This document shows, piece by piece, positions 35,801 through 48,272 of a DNA stretch of 64,000 bases. The notes beneath the pieces are model-generated. The model ran no database searches and was not told where the DNA came from. It saw nothing but the letters and a program-made list of their open reading frames with translations. A program made the translations under genes and the position numbers. Position 1 is the first letter of the stretch; the number at the start of each line of letters is the position of its first letter. The stretch comes from Cryphonectria parasitica EP155. Taxonomy: Eukaryota > Ascomycota > Sordariomycetes > Diaporthales > Cryphonectriaceae. The stretch lies in assembly GCF_011745365.1 (NCBI RefSeq), contig NW_024468911.1, forward strand, positions 862,759 through 926,758. Direction: 5' to 3'.

Positions 35801-37790
35801 AGCCGTGGCTTGAGGGGAATGTCTCAGTTTTTCCTTACAGCCGGCCACCAAATTTCTTAGGTTCAGGCTCTGGCCTTTCTGTCCTTGCCACGCGAATAGC
35901 GCTGGGTGGACAACAAGGACGACCAAGAAAATAAGAAAGGGGAAAAGTGGAGACGGTGCATGTTGAATCGTAGTTGATCTACAGCATCTGCCTCGTGGGT
36001 TTCCTTTCCTTGTGGAGATGATGTAAAAATGAGCAAAATCCGCTCAAAAGACTCCGGATTTCTCATGTCGACGGGACTTCCGGCTACCTCTGGAGGCACT
36101 TGATTCAGGCCCCCAACATTCCTCGGCTCAGCATCGCGAGACATTCCCCGAGAAAGAGTGGCTCCATGGCTGTTTAGTCGCACTGCCGATCGATGAGGAG
36201 GTTGTTGAAGGAAGGAAGTGGACTAGTAACTGTGACCATTCGAAGGCACCTTGGCATCACGAGTTGCGTTTGAGCCAGGGACACACGAGGAGAACGGGAC
36301 TCTCGTGCCTAGACCACTCGTTCACTCATGGGTGTGTGTCCTGGTTGTATTCAGTGGAAGTACCCAGGTATGTAACGAAGCATGTAGAGCCGACGTACCT
36401 AGACTGGTACCCGAGAAAAGACGTAAAGAATTCCAATGTTGGGTGCTAGGATTGAGATTGGAGGTCATGTAATTGTCTTGCCTGACTTCCAAGATTGTAA
36501 TTCCTACCTACCAAATTCATGTCGGTCTGATGCAAATTCGCTTGCTTAGGATCGAGGTCAGGAAGAAGTAGAAAACCTGACAAGTTCGCAAGAGAGAGAC
36601 TTCTTTGGCCCTCTCTACTTCATTGCACATCATTGATAGTACGAATCAGGGATGAAAGTAATGGAAATCATCTCATTCATGAGCACTCGAGGTCAGAGCC
36701 TATTGGGCTATTCTTCACTTTTTTCCGGGCACATGCATTTACTTAGCGGATGAAACAACGTTCGGCGGTAGCCCCCGTATTGGGAAATCAAAACAAGCAG
36801 CATGTGCATATGGTCTCGACCATGTGACTTAATTGGGCTTTTTAATGAGACCTTCCCCTCATGACAAATCCTTTTGTTTGCTGGTCCGCAATTTGATTAC
36901 CACGCACATTATACATTACTTACTCAAGTACTTAGTCAGAATTGCATTCGCCAATGATCAATTTGTTAGAGTGTTGGGTGTATACTTTGACCTTGGAAGA
37001 CAGCTTGGCTCAGCCTGCAGACATGCAATGGTCTGAGTTGATATATATTGTTTGTAGAGGACCATCACTATTTGATACAAAAGTACTAAGTAAAGAACCA
37101 GCTATAACTATGAAAATTATGAACTTTGTACAATTTCACTTTATGATCGGGGTTTACATGAAAGCCAGGCACTGAAACTGCGTAGTCATTGGTGAGTTTC
37201 TCTACACAAAGCTGCCCTAAGACGTTACGAGGAAAGCAGCATTCATTAGTATCGACTGGCAAATGATAAGATGGTGCCGACCTCACAATTCAGCTATTGG
37301 TCCTGCTCCTCCCGAACAACTTAGGAAAGTGACCCACTCTGGGAAATCGGGACTGTCAAAGATCCTTTGTGTGGGGTCCTAAATGAGGCCCCCTAATCCG
37401 ATTCAGCGGCGAAGACCGGGAAAAGGCCACGCTCGAGACGGCGCCGAACGGGGAAAGCTTCGACTAAATCTAGACCACAAGACAAAGTTTGCACAAATGA
37501 CAATCCTCATCCTCCATAACGCGAGTAGTCACATAGGCAGCAAGGATCAACCAGAATCCAACGTACGTTGTAGATGAGGATGAGGCTAGCGTCGCTCCTG
37601 GACTCTGGGGAAAGGGTACCGATCCCTCCCGAATTGTTCTCTTGTGGGAATAGACAACCTGCTGACAGGAGAGTGGAATCACACCACTCTCAGGCTAAGA
37701 CCGCACCACTTTGGCGATCCTAAGCAGAGGCTGACATGCCACGTACGGGACACCCTCAAGGCTGCTCAGCCCGACTATTCTTGTCTGTAG

Positions 37791-37798
37791 ATATAAAT
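37791..37798 (+). promoter_or_regulatory. Possible TATA element of the small membrane-protein gene
   Basis: ATATAAAT about 205 bases upstream of the ATG at 38003, followed by a pyrimidine-rich leader. Position and strand fit a core promoter. Confidence 0.35.
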
Positions 37799-38002
37799 CT
37801 CCCTGGAATGGCCCCATTTGGCACAGTTGTCGAGTCTATCTCAAACCATTCTCATTCATCTGGCACCCACAAAACGAATAGTTACTCTTGAAGACTCGCC
37901 TCAGTATCTGGCCACAATACCTCTCTGCTCTTTCTATCGACACCACTTCTGAAACAAACCAACGCTTGTGTCAAAACTTCTCTCCAAGTTTAAATATTTA
38001 AC

Positions 38003-38373
38003 ATGATCGCACCCGCTGCTCCCAGACCCATCAAGCCTCTCCCAGGCACAAAGTACGTCCGTCCCCAGAGCTGGGCAACTATGGAGAAAGCCCTAAAATG
38101 CACACAAAGTGGATCCCCAGATAGACTAACCCGCGTTCCCACCAACCTTTTAGATATGGACCCGCGGTGGCAGTAGTCGTCTCTCTTACAGCCGTGGCCA
38201 CCTTCATCCGCTGGCAGCTCCAGGTCGAATCGCGAACCATGGACCGCATGTTTGCGCAATACCAGAACCCGCAGAGCGAAGCCTCACGACAAAAGATCTT
38301 TGGGGAGATGGGTCAGGCCGACCCAAGGAGAAGTCTCTTCAATGTCTTGAGCTGGGGGAAAGAGATGAAGTAA
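38003..38373 (+). CDS. Small single-TM hypothetical protein (89 aa)
   Basis: Two exons, 38003-38052 and 38154-38373, join in phase 2 (AA|A gives Lys) for 89 residues. The N-terminus MIAPAAPRPIKPLPGTKYGP is Pro-rich and followed by one hydrophobic helix, VAVVVSLTAVATFIRW, around residues 22-37. The hydrophilic C-terminus contains MDRMFAQYQNPQSEASRQKI. The splice has a clean donor (GTACGT) and acceptor (TTTTAG), and the product continues smoothly across it, which supports a real gene. A TATA-like ATATAAAT lies about 205 bases upstream, and a C/T-rich leader precedes the ATG. The layout, a short N-terminus then one TM then a charged tail, fits a mitochondrial or ER membrane microprotein, but I do not recognise a named family. 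Small genes of this kind are often missed in annotation. Confidence 0.75.
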
Positions 38374-38818
38374 TCAATTGTCGGTAATATCTTGGGCGAA
38401 GGGGGAAAGAGTTGGAAGTGTGGCGACAAGACGCGCCTGAGCTTGGCACAAGAGAAAGACTTGGGTGCCTAGGTCGGAGTTTGGGAATTGCAATTTTCGG
38501 ATACAGCGTGTCTATTGGGTCAGTACAGACCAGACCAGACCAGACTTGTATGTCAATATTATTTTGTCTTTACAACATATATCTTCTATGAGACGCGTGC
38601 AATATGGGATACGAGGCGTCGCTGTGCCAACTTCTTGAGCCACGACCAGGAATACGAGGGCTTGACGCATTAATACACATTCAAGGCCAAGGGAGAGTTT
38701 TGATCATTAGATTAAAGTCTCCGAAAAGAACCTCGACCCACCAAATCCTTGTCATTCAAGTCGTCCGGTCATTGAGTCTTCTAATGTCGCAATCAAGTCT
38801 GTATGTGCTCATCTAAAT
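38374..38818. other. Convergent intergenic region
   Basis: About 445 bases between two converging stop codons. It holds the two 3' ends and a short run of CAGAC-type pentamer repeats near 38528-38545; no gene seen. Confidence 0.5.
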
Positions 38819-40842
38819 CTAGTCCTGATATCTCGCTTCTTCTTCCAGATCAGCCTGTTTCAAGGCGTCCTCGAGGGGTATATCCTCCAATGCAGTGATC
38901 TTGGTCTTCTTGATGAGCTTCCAGATCAGGTATGCAGCAAGAACAAGTGGTATGTCCCTGGGGAAGCAATATCAGTCGAGGCCGAATCCGAAAGAGAGAG
39001 CAGAAAAAGTAAATTGTGGACGACCAACTTACAAATAAGACGATATAAAAGTCTCGGGATCCCAGTTGCCTTTGGTGAAGACACTGAACCCGCTCGTCAG
39101 GAGGATCGTGATACACAGAACCAAGGCGGAGTATGAGCTGTACACTGCGGCGGAGAGATCTGGCGTCAGCACCTGAGCACGTGGCGGCGATGGACTACTA
39201 TTCATCGCGTAGTCCATTGAAGGAGAGTAATGTCACTTACAGGTCCAAGAGTTATGCCAAGGAAGTCTCGCCAAAGGGATGCCCTGCTTTCTGACGGCGA
39301 GCCTCATGCGGATGTGGTTAAAGAGGATCGCACTCCAGCTGACCAAGACACCAGCCGCAGTCAGATCCACAAGCCACCAGAAGACAGTCAGAGCATCATT
39401 GCTCAACGTCAGGAAGCTGAGGAACATGAAGGCGGTGAACAGAGCCACGCAGACGTAGGGAGTACCCCACGACGTGGTCCGCAGGAAGATCTTCGGTGCC
39501 TGTCCCTTCAGTGCCAGTCCGTAAAGGACCCTGGTGCCCGACAGAAGCGACTGGTTGCTCGAGCTCCAGGCGCTGGTGATGACGATGGCGTTGACAAGAC
39601 TGGGAATGGCGCGAATACCAGCAGCGCTGGCGGCGATGACGAAGGGGCTCTGGGCTGCGGTGCCACTCTCGTCACCGAGTCGAGAATCATTGCTCGCGAC
39701 CAGCATGCCGACGATGAGGACTGCGAGCATGTAGAACAGCAAGACACGGAGGAAGACCTGTTTGCAGGCACGCGGGATGGCTCGGCGTGGGTCCTTGGTT
39801 TCAGCCGCTGCCATGGCGATGGACTCGACGCCGGCAAAGGAGAACACGGCACTGGTCATGACGCTCCAGAAACCGAGAAACTTTCCCCAATTGCCCGTGG
39901 CGATATATTCGACAAATGGTCCGGGGTTCTGCCAGTAAAGAAACCCGATGCGAGGAGTGCCCGGGATGCCGCCAAGATCAATCACAAGGCCGAGGATGAT
40001 CAGGAAGATGACCATGAGGACCTTGAGGATGGCAAACACATACTCAATCTCTCCAAAGACTATAAAATTGGTCAGCTAACGAGCATTTCATCTTGGGAGA
40101 AGGGGAAAAAGGCCTCTTCATCGAGCTCAGACAAGCGAGGCTGGGACTCACGGCGAACAAACGCAACCCCCACCAGTACAGTCAGGATCACGAAAATGAC
40201 GATCCAGACAGCACTGTTGAGGTCGGTCCAGAACTCAAAGAGGACGCAAATGGCAGTGATCTCGGACGGGATGCTAAGCAGATTGCCGTAGACCAGATTC
40301 CAGCCGATAGCGAACTCGAGGGCTGGGTCGACCAGAAAACCAGCGTGCCGCACAAAACTACCAGTGACCTTCAAGAGGAAGTATGGTTAGAACCTGACAT
40401 TGGACTGGGCCTTTCGCCCAGAAGAATAGACCAGTGCAAACATTAGATGACGACTTACGGGCAGTAAAGCAGTGACTTCGCCCAAAGCGAACTGCACAGC
40501 ACACACAATGCCTCCGACAATGGCATAACCCAGGAGAGCACCTAGAGGACCGCCACTCTGAATGGCACCGCCTAAGCTGAGGAATAGTCCGGTGCCAATA
40601 GCGCCAGCAATACCCAGCATCGTGAGATGGCGCTCGGCAAGGCCACGCTTGAGGTCTTTGTTCTCGGCGGCAGTGACGAGATCGCCATTGTGGTCATCAA
40701 CCTGGGCATCGGCCGTGGCGAGAGCATTGGGGGACCGTTGTGATTCCGGGTCGAATAGCACGTCTCGATCCTGGGAGGAAGCCTGAGACTCGACAGTCAT
40801 CGACGCCCCCTTGGCATTGACATCCTCATGGCTGCTGTTCAT
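38819..40842 (-). CDS. Amino-acid permease, YAT family (second copy)
   Basis: Five minus-strand exons (40842-40459, 40368-40152, 40059-39241, 39144-39033, 38957-38819) give 556 residues with about 12 predicted membrane helices. The hydrophilic N-terminus of about 65 residues leads into AERHLTMLGIAGAIGTGLFL, the TM1 consensus of fungal amino-acid permeases. The later block ESIAMAAAETKDPRRAIPRA is also canonical. The C-terminal cytosolic tail ends EEEARYQD. All junctions keep the frame and restore family phrases, for example ALLPVTGSFVRHAG and FVRLFGEIEYVFAIL. It should be a plasma-membrane proton-coupled amino-acid importer. It differs clearly from the permease at 6.5-8.3 kb in sequence and intron number, so the two are not a recent duplication. 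Substrate cannot be stated. The antisense open frame at 39230-40291 is a shadow. Confidence 0.93.
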
Positions 40843-43167
40843 CTCGCCTTCGGGTCAGCAAGAACGCTGCTTTTGGGCGTGTGTGTTCTAGTAAATGCTG
40901 TCAAGTCAAGACTCCTGTCCGAGGCGTGTCTGTGCTGGAGAGTTTCGTGAGGCGCTGTAGGGACTGTGTGAGGACAGAGGGCGGGGCCGAAGAGCAGAGG
41001 AGGTCCAGATCCCCGACAGGAGAGTCTGGGTCAGAAAAAACCACCGAACAGTCTCAACACATGGCGGTAGGGTTGACTTTATTGCTGATCGTGGGCGGCG
41101 CCGGCGAGATAGGGCAGAAAGGCCAAACAGAGAAAAGGCAATTAGGAAGCGAGCGGCTGGGAACGCTCATTAGCGATTAAGATGGCGCCATCCGACTACT
41201 GAGATAGCAAGTATGAGGGTTGCCGCGGCTGATTACCTAAAAGATATCTAATCCTAGCCCTCCGAACCTTGCTTGCTTGACAAGCCATTTTCGGCTTATT
41301 CTTTGCCAGTTTTTTCCTTCGTTTTCATAAAGAGGCTGCACAAGCCGATCTCGGTTCAGAACTGGAAGATGAGTTGACATGCGCAGACAATGGTGCCCAC
41401 ATTTTTCTATGCTTTTACTGAAGGATACAACAAAGATACTGGCCACGAAGACGACGACGACGACGACCTGAGCCCGCTGCTCGCTCGAATGGGAAAACCG
41501 CCTTTTGAAGGCGTCGTCATCCACCCAAGCAAAGGGTCTAGACTCTTCACCACAGAGACGCCGCCATTTCAGCCCTATCAAGATGGTGGAGTTTGCCGCT
41601 GGCTGGGGATATGCCTTTTAATTTCCAGGTGGATGTACCATGCATCCTTACATAGTGGAAGGGCAGTATGGCCAATGAAGCCTTTTGGTCCGGCACTAGC
41701 AACCACCTTTGTGCGCTCGGTTGGCCCCGAGACATGAAGAGCAGATGACTTCTGAAGCTAACACAGTGACGGCTAGAGCCTCGTCACCAAGCCTTGTAAT
41801 GCCGTGCTGGGACAGATACCGTGGTAGTATCTGTAAAGGGTTAATAAGTAGGCAGGGCGGTCAAACCCCTGGGATGACGTTCCTTTGGTATTCTGTGGGG
41901 GGAACCGAGCATGAGTTTGGCGCAATCAGATGCTTCGACGGCGAAGTAGGCGCAGGAAGAAGAGGAGGGGTGGAGAGGAGAGGTTGCTCGATGAATGGGT
42001 TTCGGACTGATGAACGGGGCAACACTTGAGAACGGTGGGCAAAACCTAGTATCATCAGACTGATAGACTTGCGGAAGGACTGAAGTCGAGGGCAGATGTT
42101 CCAGTCCGCGGGCCTTGTTCTGTAATATCCATTGCAAGACGCAGGCCTAGTTGCAGTTGGTAGAGATACTATACGCCTGTTAAAGCAATGCAGTACAAAT
42201 GACCAAAGCCATAAAAAGAAAGAGAAGAGGAACAGGAGGAACAGTTGATAAAGTATGCACGTGGGTATGCACGTGATGCTGCAGGTACAGTTTCCAACAG
42301 TGATTGAAAACAGGATAGAGGCATGGTGCTGCAAGCTCTGGCTGCAAGGACAGATCATGACAGCCTTAAAACGTTTCGGGAGGCAGACTGGGTGTGGTAG
42401 AACTGCAGGTACAGAGCGCCAGCTGCTCCCAGTAAATGAAGCATGCCAATGGCCTTCTAAAGGCTACCCATCCCCCCCTGTAGACAGGGTGCCAAGCCTC
42501 AGCTCAGGCAGTCTACCACAGGGGCCAGCACCTGTGGCGTGGCAGAAAGAAGAAACGAGCTAGCTAGAGGAATCTTTGACGACACCACCTCTCCTCAACC
42601 TGTGGCAGCAAGAGGCTAGTGGCTAGTGCATACCCGCTTGGGGCCAAGGCAAAGAAAGGGTGGATTTTTCCAACCTCCAACTTCAACCTAACCTTCTTTG
42701 ACTGAAATCTCAAAAAAAGGTTTCTTCGAGCATCTCCAAAACGTTCATTCAGCGTCACCTCTTGTAACAAACATAGCAACCACACTTGTTCCCACATCGC
42801 ATCTCTTCCCGACAACCACTCCTGCCAACATATCCACCTCTCAGCATATACCACATCAGCGTCTTGCGATCGAACCTGGACTTCTTGTCGATCACGATTG
42901 ACACAAGATCTTCAACCTCTCTCCAGTGCTGTGTGCAGGTCTGCAAACATCAGTCCTAGCCCATTTACCAAGTTGTCTCTCTCCCTTGACGACCAACAAC
43001 ACTGCTTTGCACACTCGACAAGACAAGGCAAGCTTTACCAGACAAGCCCTCAAGAGTAGACATTCTCTTGCTTGTCGCCCTTGTCAATCTTCCTTGCTTC
43101 GGATCTGTTCCCAACCACCTCTGTCGAGCTACCTGTACCACCCACTTCTCCACTCCTCACATCCAGG
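40843..43167. other. Divergent promoter region, permease and GYF gene
   Basis: About 2.3 kb between two divergently transcribed genes, with no supportable gene inside. The last 500 bases before 43168 are C/T-rich with few G, as expected for the 5' leader of the GYF gene. Confidence 0.55.
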
Positions 43168-46100
43168 ATGCCAGGTCCAAGTCTGCCCTCAAGCTTTGCC
43201 TCAGCTGCAGCAGGTCAGAACTCTGGTCGCGATCGCAACAGTGGCCGAGGTGACTCCCGAGGAAGCTCAAGTAGTGACTGGTGAGTTCAATCCAAGATGG
43301 AAAAAAAGGTCCCTTCATTCACCCGCCTCTCCATGTTGGCCCCCCACCCCCTGTCACGACCTCTGTCACATCGTGATTTGCCTCCATCTGCTTTCCCAGG
43401 TGACCATCTAGCCTACAAGGGATCGTCCCAGCAACATCTACAATCCCCTTCTCTCCCTCTTTCTCTCCTCTCCTCTTCTCCGTGCCCAGGGTCTACCTGA
43501 ACCTCACCTCACAGACAATGACCAGTAGCACATTCCTGACCTAGACATCTTCTTCTCAACTCTATATTTATTGACGCGTCCTCTTCTTCTCTACCAATCT
43601 AGGCTTCGACGCGACGGTCGTTCCAACGGAACCGCTATCCTTCGCCGATCCTCGACGACGCCTTTCAACAACTACAGCACCCAGCCCGTCCACACCTCCG
43701 CCGCTGCGATAGACAGTTCCCTCCCTTCGGCCGTGAACGATTCTCCAGCCTCTGCCGCTACCCAGTACGCGCAGCACCCGTCCGACTCGGCTGCGGGAAA
43801 ATACGGCCAGGACGAGCTGCTGGACGTCGCGCGTGCTGTTGTTGCGGGATCCCACAGTGTCGACGTGAGCTCGTTGCTCATGTCGGGCTTCAATCCCGGC
43901 GGCCATCTGAACGGGCACGCCTCTCGAGGCTGGGGCAAACCGAGTGATGCAAATGCACACAACGACCCTACCGTTTGTTGGAACGCTGAAGGAACCTCGG
44001 TCCCGCTTGGTCTACAAGACATGTCGCCTGACGAAAAAGAGGTGGGTACTGCCCCGTAACTACAAAGTTCCATTGCATTGCGTTGTATCGTGCCGCGCCG
44101 CGCCGCGCCGTGCCGCACTATACTTCACGCCGCTTGCTCTCCCAAAGGCGGTCCTCGCTACTCATGCTCTGCTCTCCTTGTCTATCTCGTGTGACTGACC
44201 ATCGCGCCTGTTTATTTTTTTTTAGCTGTTCTCGTCTGATGTCAATTCCCCGCTCAAGCAACAACAACAGCAGAATCAGCAGAACAAGGAGGGCGGCCCA
44301 GGTCCGGCCCTAAACGGTCGAAAGCAGTCCATGTCGCAGGGTCTGACCTCACCTTCAGGCGCGCCGAGACCTGCTGCCCGACGCCGAGAGACTACCGACA
44401 CGAATCCCTTCTCTCCTGGAGGGGTCATCTCGCCGACTACAGCTGGTCCTAGTCGACTAGACATGTCCTGGCTCGGGAGGAAAGGACCCGAAAATAAGGA
44501 GGAGGAGGCCCCGTATGACGACAAGCAGCCGCCTGTCCCGGATTCCGCCAACAGGCCGGCTGGATTTAGTGGGCTGACCCGCAGCGCCACGGCGGGAGCG
44601 GCAGGTTTCTCAGGCCAGGGAGGTTGGGGTGCTACCACGACACCCACCGCCTCCGCCTTTAATGGGTTTGGCAATTTTGCTCTAAACACCCCTGGCGTCG
44701 CCGAGAAGGGCTTCATCAGCAGTACCGCCAGCAGTCGCTTCTTCTCCAAGAAGGAGAGCGCCGAGAACATGGGAGGCGGTGTTGGTCCTGGCACCGGCCT
44801 AGGCCCAGCCGGTATGGGCAACGCGAACCCATCTTGGAGGTCGCGTCCGAGGACTGATACCGACCCCTTTGGCGGAGATGAAGGGCTGAGCGGGAGCGCC
44901 GCTCTCGGTGGTGCGCGAGACACGAGTCCCCCGCCCATGCCCACGACACATGGTTCGCAGATCTTCGACACTCCGGTCAAGGGAAATACAAGCGACTTTG
45001 GCATGTCGGGTCTCAACCTCGGCTCGTCCCGGGAACAGAATGCGTCTTCAGCTAGTCCCTCGCAGACCAATCCCTACCGGAGTCCACCTGCCGAGCGCGG
45101 CGACAACGACCACGAAGATCTCGGGTTTGACAAGGGCCATGGGCTGGGTGGTCCTTCGGAACAGAATGCGAACCTCGGCTCCCTGCGCGGTTTTCCTGGT
45201 GCCGCCGCTGCCGCCTTCGAGGGCAGCGATCGCAGTCAGACGTCCAGTGTCGGTGCCAAGAACTATCCAGCATTGGGCAACATTGGCGGATGGCCCAGTG
45301 CGTTCTCCACGGCCACACCAGACCGCGAGCGCCCTGGCTTCGGTACTGCCTTTGGAAATTCCGTCTTTGGCCCGATGAACAGCGAGATGCAGTCGCCAGG
45401 CCTCGGTGGAATGAGCGGCCTATTTGGACCCGCTAGCAGCGGCCTTACGGGCCCCCGCGGCGGCAGCAAGCTCGGCTCCCTGTTCCCTCCCGCCATGCAG
45501 GCCCAAATGCAGGCCCAAGAACACGACGCTCTGACGGATTCCATCCCGGATCTTCGGCAGAATAACCCCCTCAGCGCCATTGGGCCAGGTGCCATCGGGG
45601 CTCAGGGTCGCGACACGGACAGCCCGCTGCCAATGGGTCGTGGTCTTGTTGACCTCTTCACCGCTCCTCAGGCGCAGGTGCAGTCTCCCGGTATCTTCAG
45701 CACTGCCGAGCACAACCAACCTCTTCTCGCGACCGCTCCGCAGTCTCAGGCAGCCTTTGGTGGTACGGCGAATCAAGGGCCGGGCTTTGGATCTGATCAG
45801 GCTGCTGGTGCTGGTGCTGGTGCTGGTGCTGCTGGTGGTAGCGGCCCGCCTCAGTCTCAGTCGAGAATCATGGTAATGCCCGATAGAATGAGGTGGATCT
45901 ACATGGATCCCCAGGGCCAACAACAAGGTCCCTTCACCGGACTGGAGATGAACGAATGGTACAAGGGCAACTTCTTCACCAACGACCTGCGAGTTCGCAA
46001 GCTGGAGGACCCCGACTTTGAGCCGCTGGGTCAGCTTATTAGGCGGATTGGTAACTCTCGCGAGCCCTTCCTGGTGCCCCAGGTTGGTATCGCCCACGGT

Positions 46101-48272
46101 CCGCCTTCCCAGAGCGGCCCGTTCTCTGCCGGAGGCGACTCTCGGGTCGTTATCCCTCCGCTGACAGGGCTTGTTCCTAGCTATGGCAAGACCTTGACGG
46201 CGGAAGAGCAAAACAACCTGGAGCGTCGCAAGCAGGAGGAACAAGTCGCAGCCGCCCGCCACCGCGAGTACATTTCCCAGCAGAGCCATTTCCGCAACAT
46301 TCACCCTGGTGTGCCAGGTGGTGTCCTGCAGCATCAGGGGAGCGTGCATAGCCTGCAGAGCCAGCCGAGCTACGGGAGCATCACCTCCCCCGTCGGACTA
46401 AACGCCCCCCAGGCTCCCATCGGCCCCACGCTTGGAGGAGGAGGTGGTGGTCCTACCGCTGGCTTTTTTGACCAGAACAAAGGCCCCGGCATCCCCAATG
46501 CCATGAATGCCGGACCGGATCCTCTCCGAGGAGATGTGCTTGAACATGACCGCCAGTTCCTGGCGAATCTTCAAGGTCCTGGTGGCGTCACCGGTATGTT
46601 CCCGCCTCAGCCTGTCGGTCCTCCTGCAGCAGACCTCAAGAGCCAGCTCCCAGGTGTCGATCAGCTTGAGGAGGATTCACAGGGGTTCAAAGAGAGGCTG
46701 AAGGAATTTCAGGATTACCAAGGCATCCCAACCCAACAGCGCACCGACGAGGAAGCCCTGCCAGGCCCTTCTCACACTGGGCAAACCAAGGGGCAGGCTG
46801 AGGCTACTTCTGCGGTCGATCGGTCCGACGGCGCTCGTGGTACTTCAGATGAGGAGCCAGGCTATCTCCACCACCAGCAGCAGCAAACCGCGATCAAGAG
46901 AGCAGAGCAGCCGCAGGCCATGTCTCTGACCCAGCAGGTGCAGAAAACGCAAGCCGAGACCGCGCAGGCAGCCCAGCGGAAGGCGCAGGAGGAGGAAGCC
47001 TGGGCTCGGCAGTCCGCCGCGACAGGTCTGCCCATGCCCTTCCCGGCTCCGATGCCGCCTGTGAACGCCCCGCTCCCCGCCCCAACTGCTCAGCGTCGGT
47101 CCAACATTGCGGATCAGTACATTGAGACACGATCCCAGAGCCAGACGCCCGATAGCGCTGCTCCTGGCTCAGCCACGGCTTCCCAGCCTCCACCGCTGGC
47201 ACCGTGGGCTCGCGACCTTGGCAGCGAGGCGCAAAAGGGACCGAGCATCAAGGCGATCCAAGAGGCTGAGGCCCATGAGAGGGCCGTCAGGGATGAGGCG
47301 CGCCGCCGCCGCCACGCGCAAGAGCAAGAAGTCCTAGCTACCAAGGAGCGTGAGAACATGAGCGCCGCCTCACCTGGCCTCCCCCGTAACAGCACTTGGG
47401 CCAGCGGCTCGCCGGCTCCTGCAGCGTCAAGCCCCTGGTCTAAACCTGCTGCTGCGAAAGCTGGCAGTGTTGTGGGCGTTGCTGCCAGCAGTGCCGGCAC
47501 TACGGGCCTCAGCAAGAAGACCATGCTTGAGATCCAGCGGGAGGAGGAGGCACGCAAGCTCAAGGAAGCCAAGGAGCAGGTGTCTTCTCACCAAGGCCTG
47601 CCTCAGGGCACCGCCAGCATGGGCAAACGGTATGCGGATCTCGCCAGCAAGACCGGTCCGCCCGGTATCGCAAATGCCGCAGCTATGGCAGCCGCCAACC
47701 CTGCTGCTGCACCCATTGCCCAGAGTGGTTGGTCCACGGTGGGAGCTGGGGGCAAGGTCAAGGCCCCGACTGGAACTCCTCAGGCCCGCCCAGCCAGCAT
47801 ATCCAACCCCCGCGCCGTGACACCTCAAGTTGTCCAGCACCAAGTCAAATCTGCTGCACCCGCGAGCAACAAGGCTAACTCGGTCAGTGATGCGCACGCT
47901 GCTCTCCAGAAGTGGTTCAAGGGAGAGCTGTCGCGAGGCATCAAGACTACCGACAAGGTTGAACTCGTTGCCAACCATATAAGTGAGGTGGGCACAGTGG
48001 ACAAGGAAATTGTCGAATTGATCCTCTACGAGGGCCTCTCCACGGACAGCCCTGTCGATCCTCGTTACCTTGCGCAGGAGTACATTCGGCGCAAGAAGCA
48101 GGCTGAGAAGGGGGTCTTTGAGCCTGTTCCCGTCGCTGATGCAAAGTCTGGCGGCAGTGGTGGCTGGTCTGAAGTGGCCAAGAAGGGCGGTTCTTCTAAC
48201 CAACCCAAGGAGGCCGATGTCGTGGGTGCTGCTGGGTTCAAGATTGTGCCTCGTAAGAAGGGCAAGAAATAG
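43168..48272 (+). CDS. GYF-domain protein (Smy2/PERQ/GIGYF type)
   Basis: Three exons, 43168-43280, 43603-44041 and 44226-48272, give 1532 residues. The N-terminus MPGPSLPSSFASAAAGQN and the motif KYGQDELLDVAR are typical of fungal members of this family. The GYF domain, about residues 737-795, shows W741, the Y.D..G..QGPF core (MDPQGQQQGPFTGLEM), NEWYKGNFF and LRVRKLEDPDFEPLGQL. GYF domains bind Pro-rich PPG-phi peptides; relatives act in mRNA decay, translation control and vesicle trafficking. Low-complexity Gln, Gly, Pro and Ala segments flank it, with a coiled-coil Glu/Arg/Ala region near residues 1110-1240. The C-terminus holds a conserved WFKGELSRGIKT helix bundle followed by a basic tail, IVPRKKGKK. 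Intron 2 contains GCCGC repeats. The next gene starts 0.7 kb downstream on the same strand. Confidence 0.92.
44092..44116. repeat. GCCGC pentamer repeat inside GYF gene intron 2
   Basis: Five near-perfect GCCGC units in the second intron of the GYF gene. It is G/C-rich and self-complementary in part, so it could fold in the pre-mRNA. Confidence 0.75.

Larger units (their letters stand above)
22528..38002. other. Large gene-poor region upstream of medA
   Basis: About 15.5 kb without a convincing gene. From medA to about 26.7 kb the + strand is strongly purine-rich, so the medA sense strand is C/T-rich, with long runs such as the G run at 24434-24446. Pyrimidine bias then moves to the + strand at about 27.24-27.56 kb, including a 12-base C run at 27437-27448. 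From 28 to 38 kb composition is unremarkable apart from a G run at 31880-31894 and a C run at 35506-35516. The longest open frames there (32027-32524 and 33222-33773, minus strand) resemble nothing I know and have no codon or domain support. A medA promoter and long leader probably occupy the left third. Confidence 0.5.

Noticed and set aside
39230..40291. 353-codon open frame antisense to the second permease
   Set aside because: Shadow of the permease coding strand; runs through two of its introns without domain resemblance.
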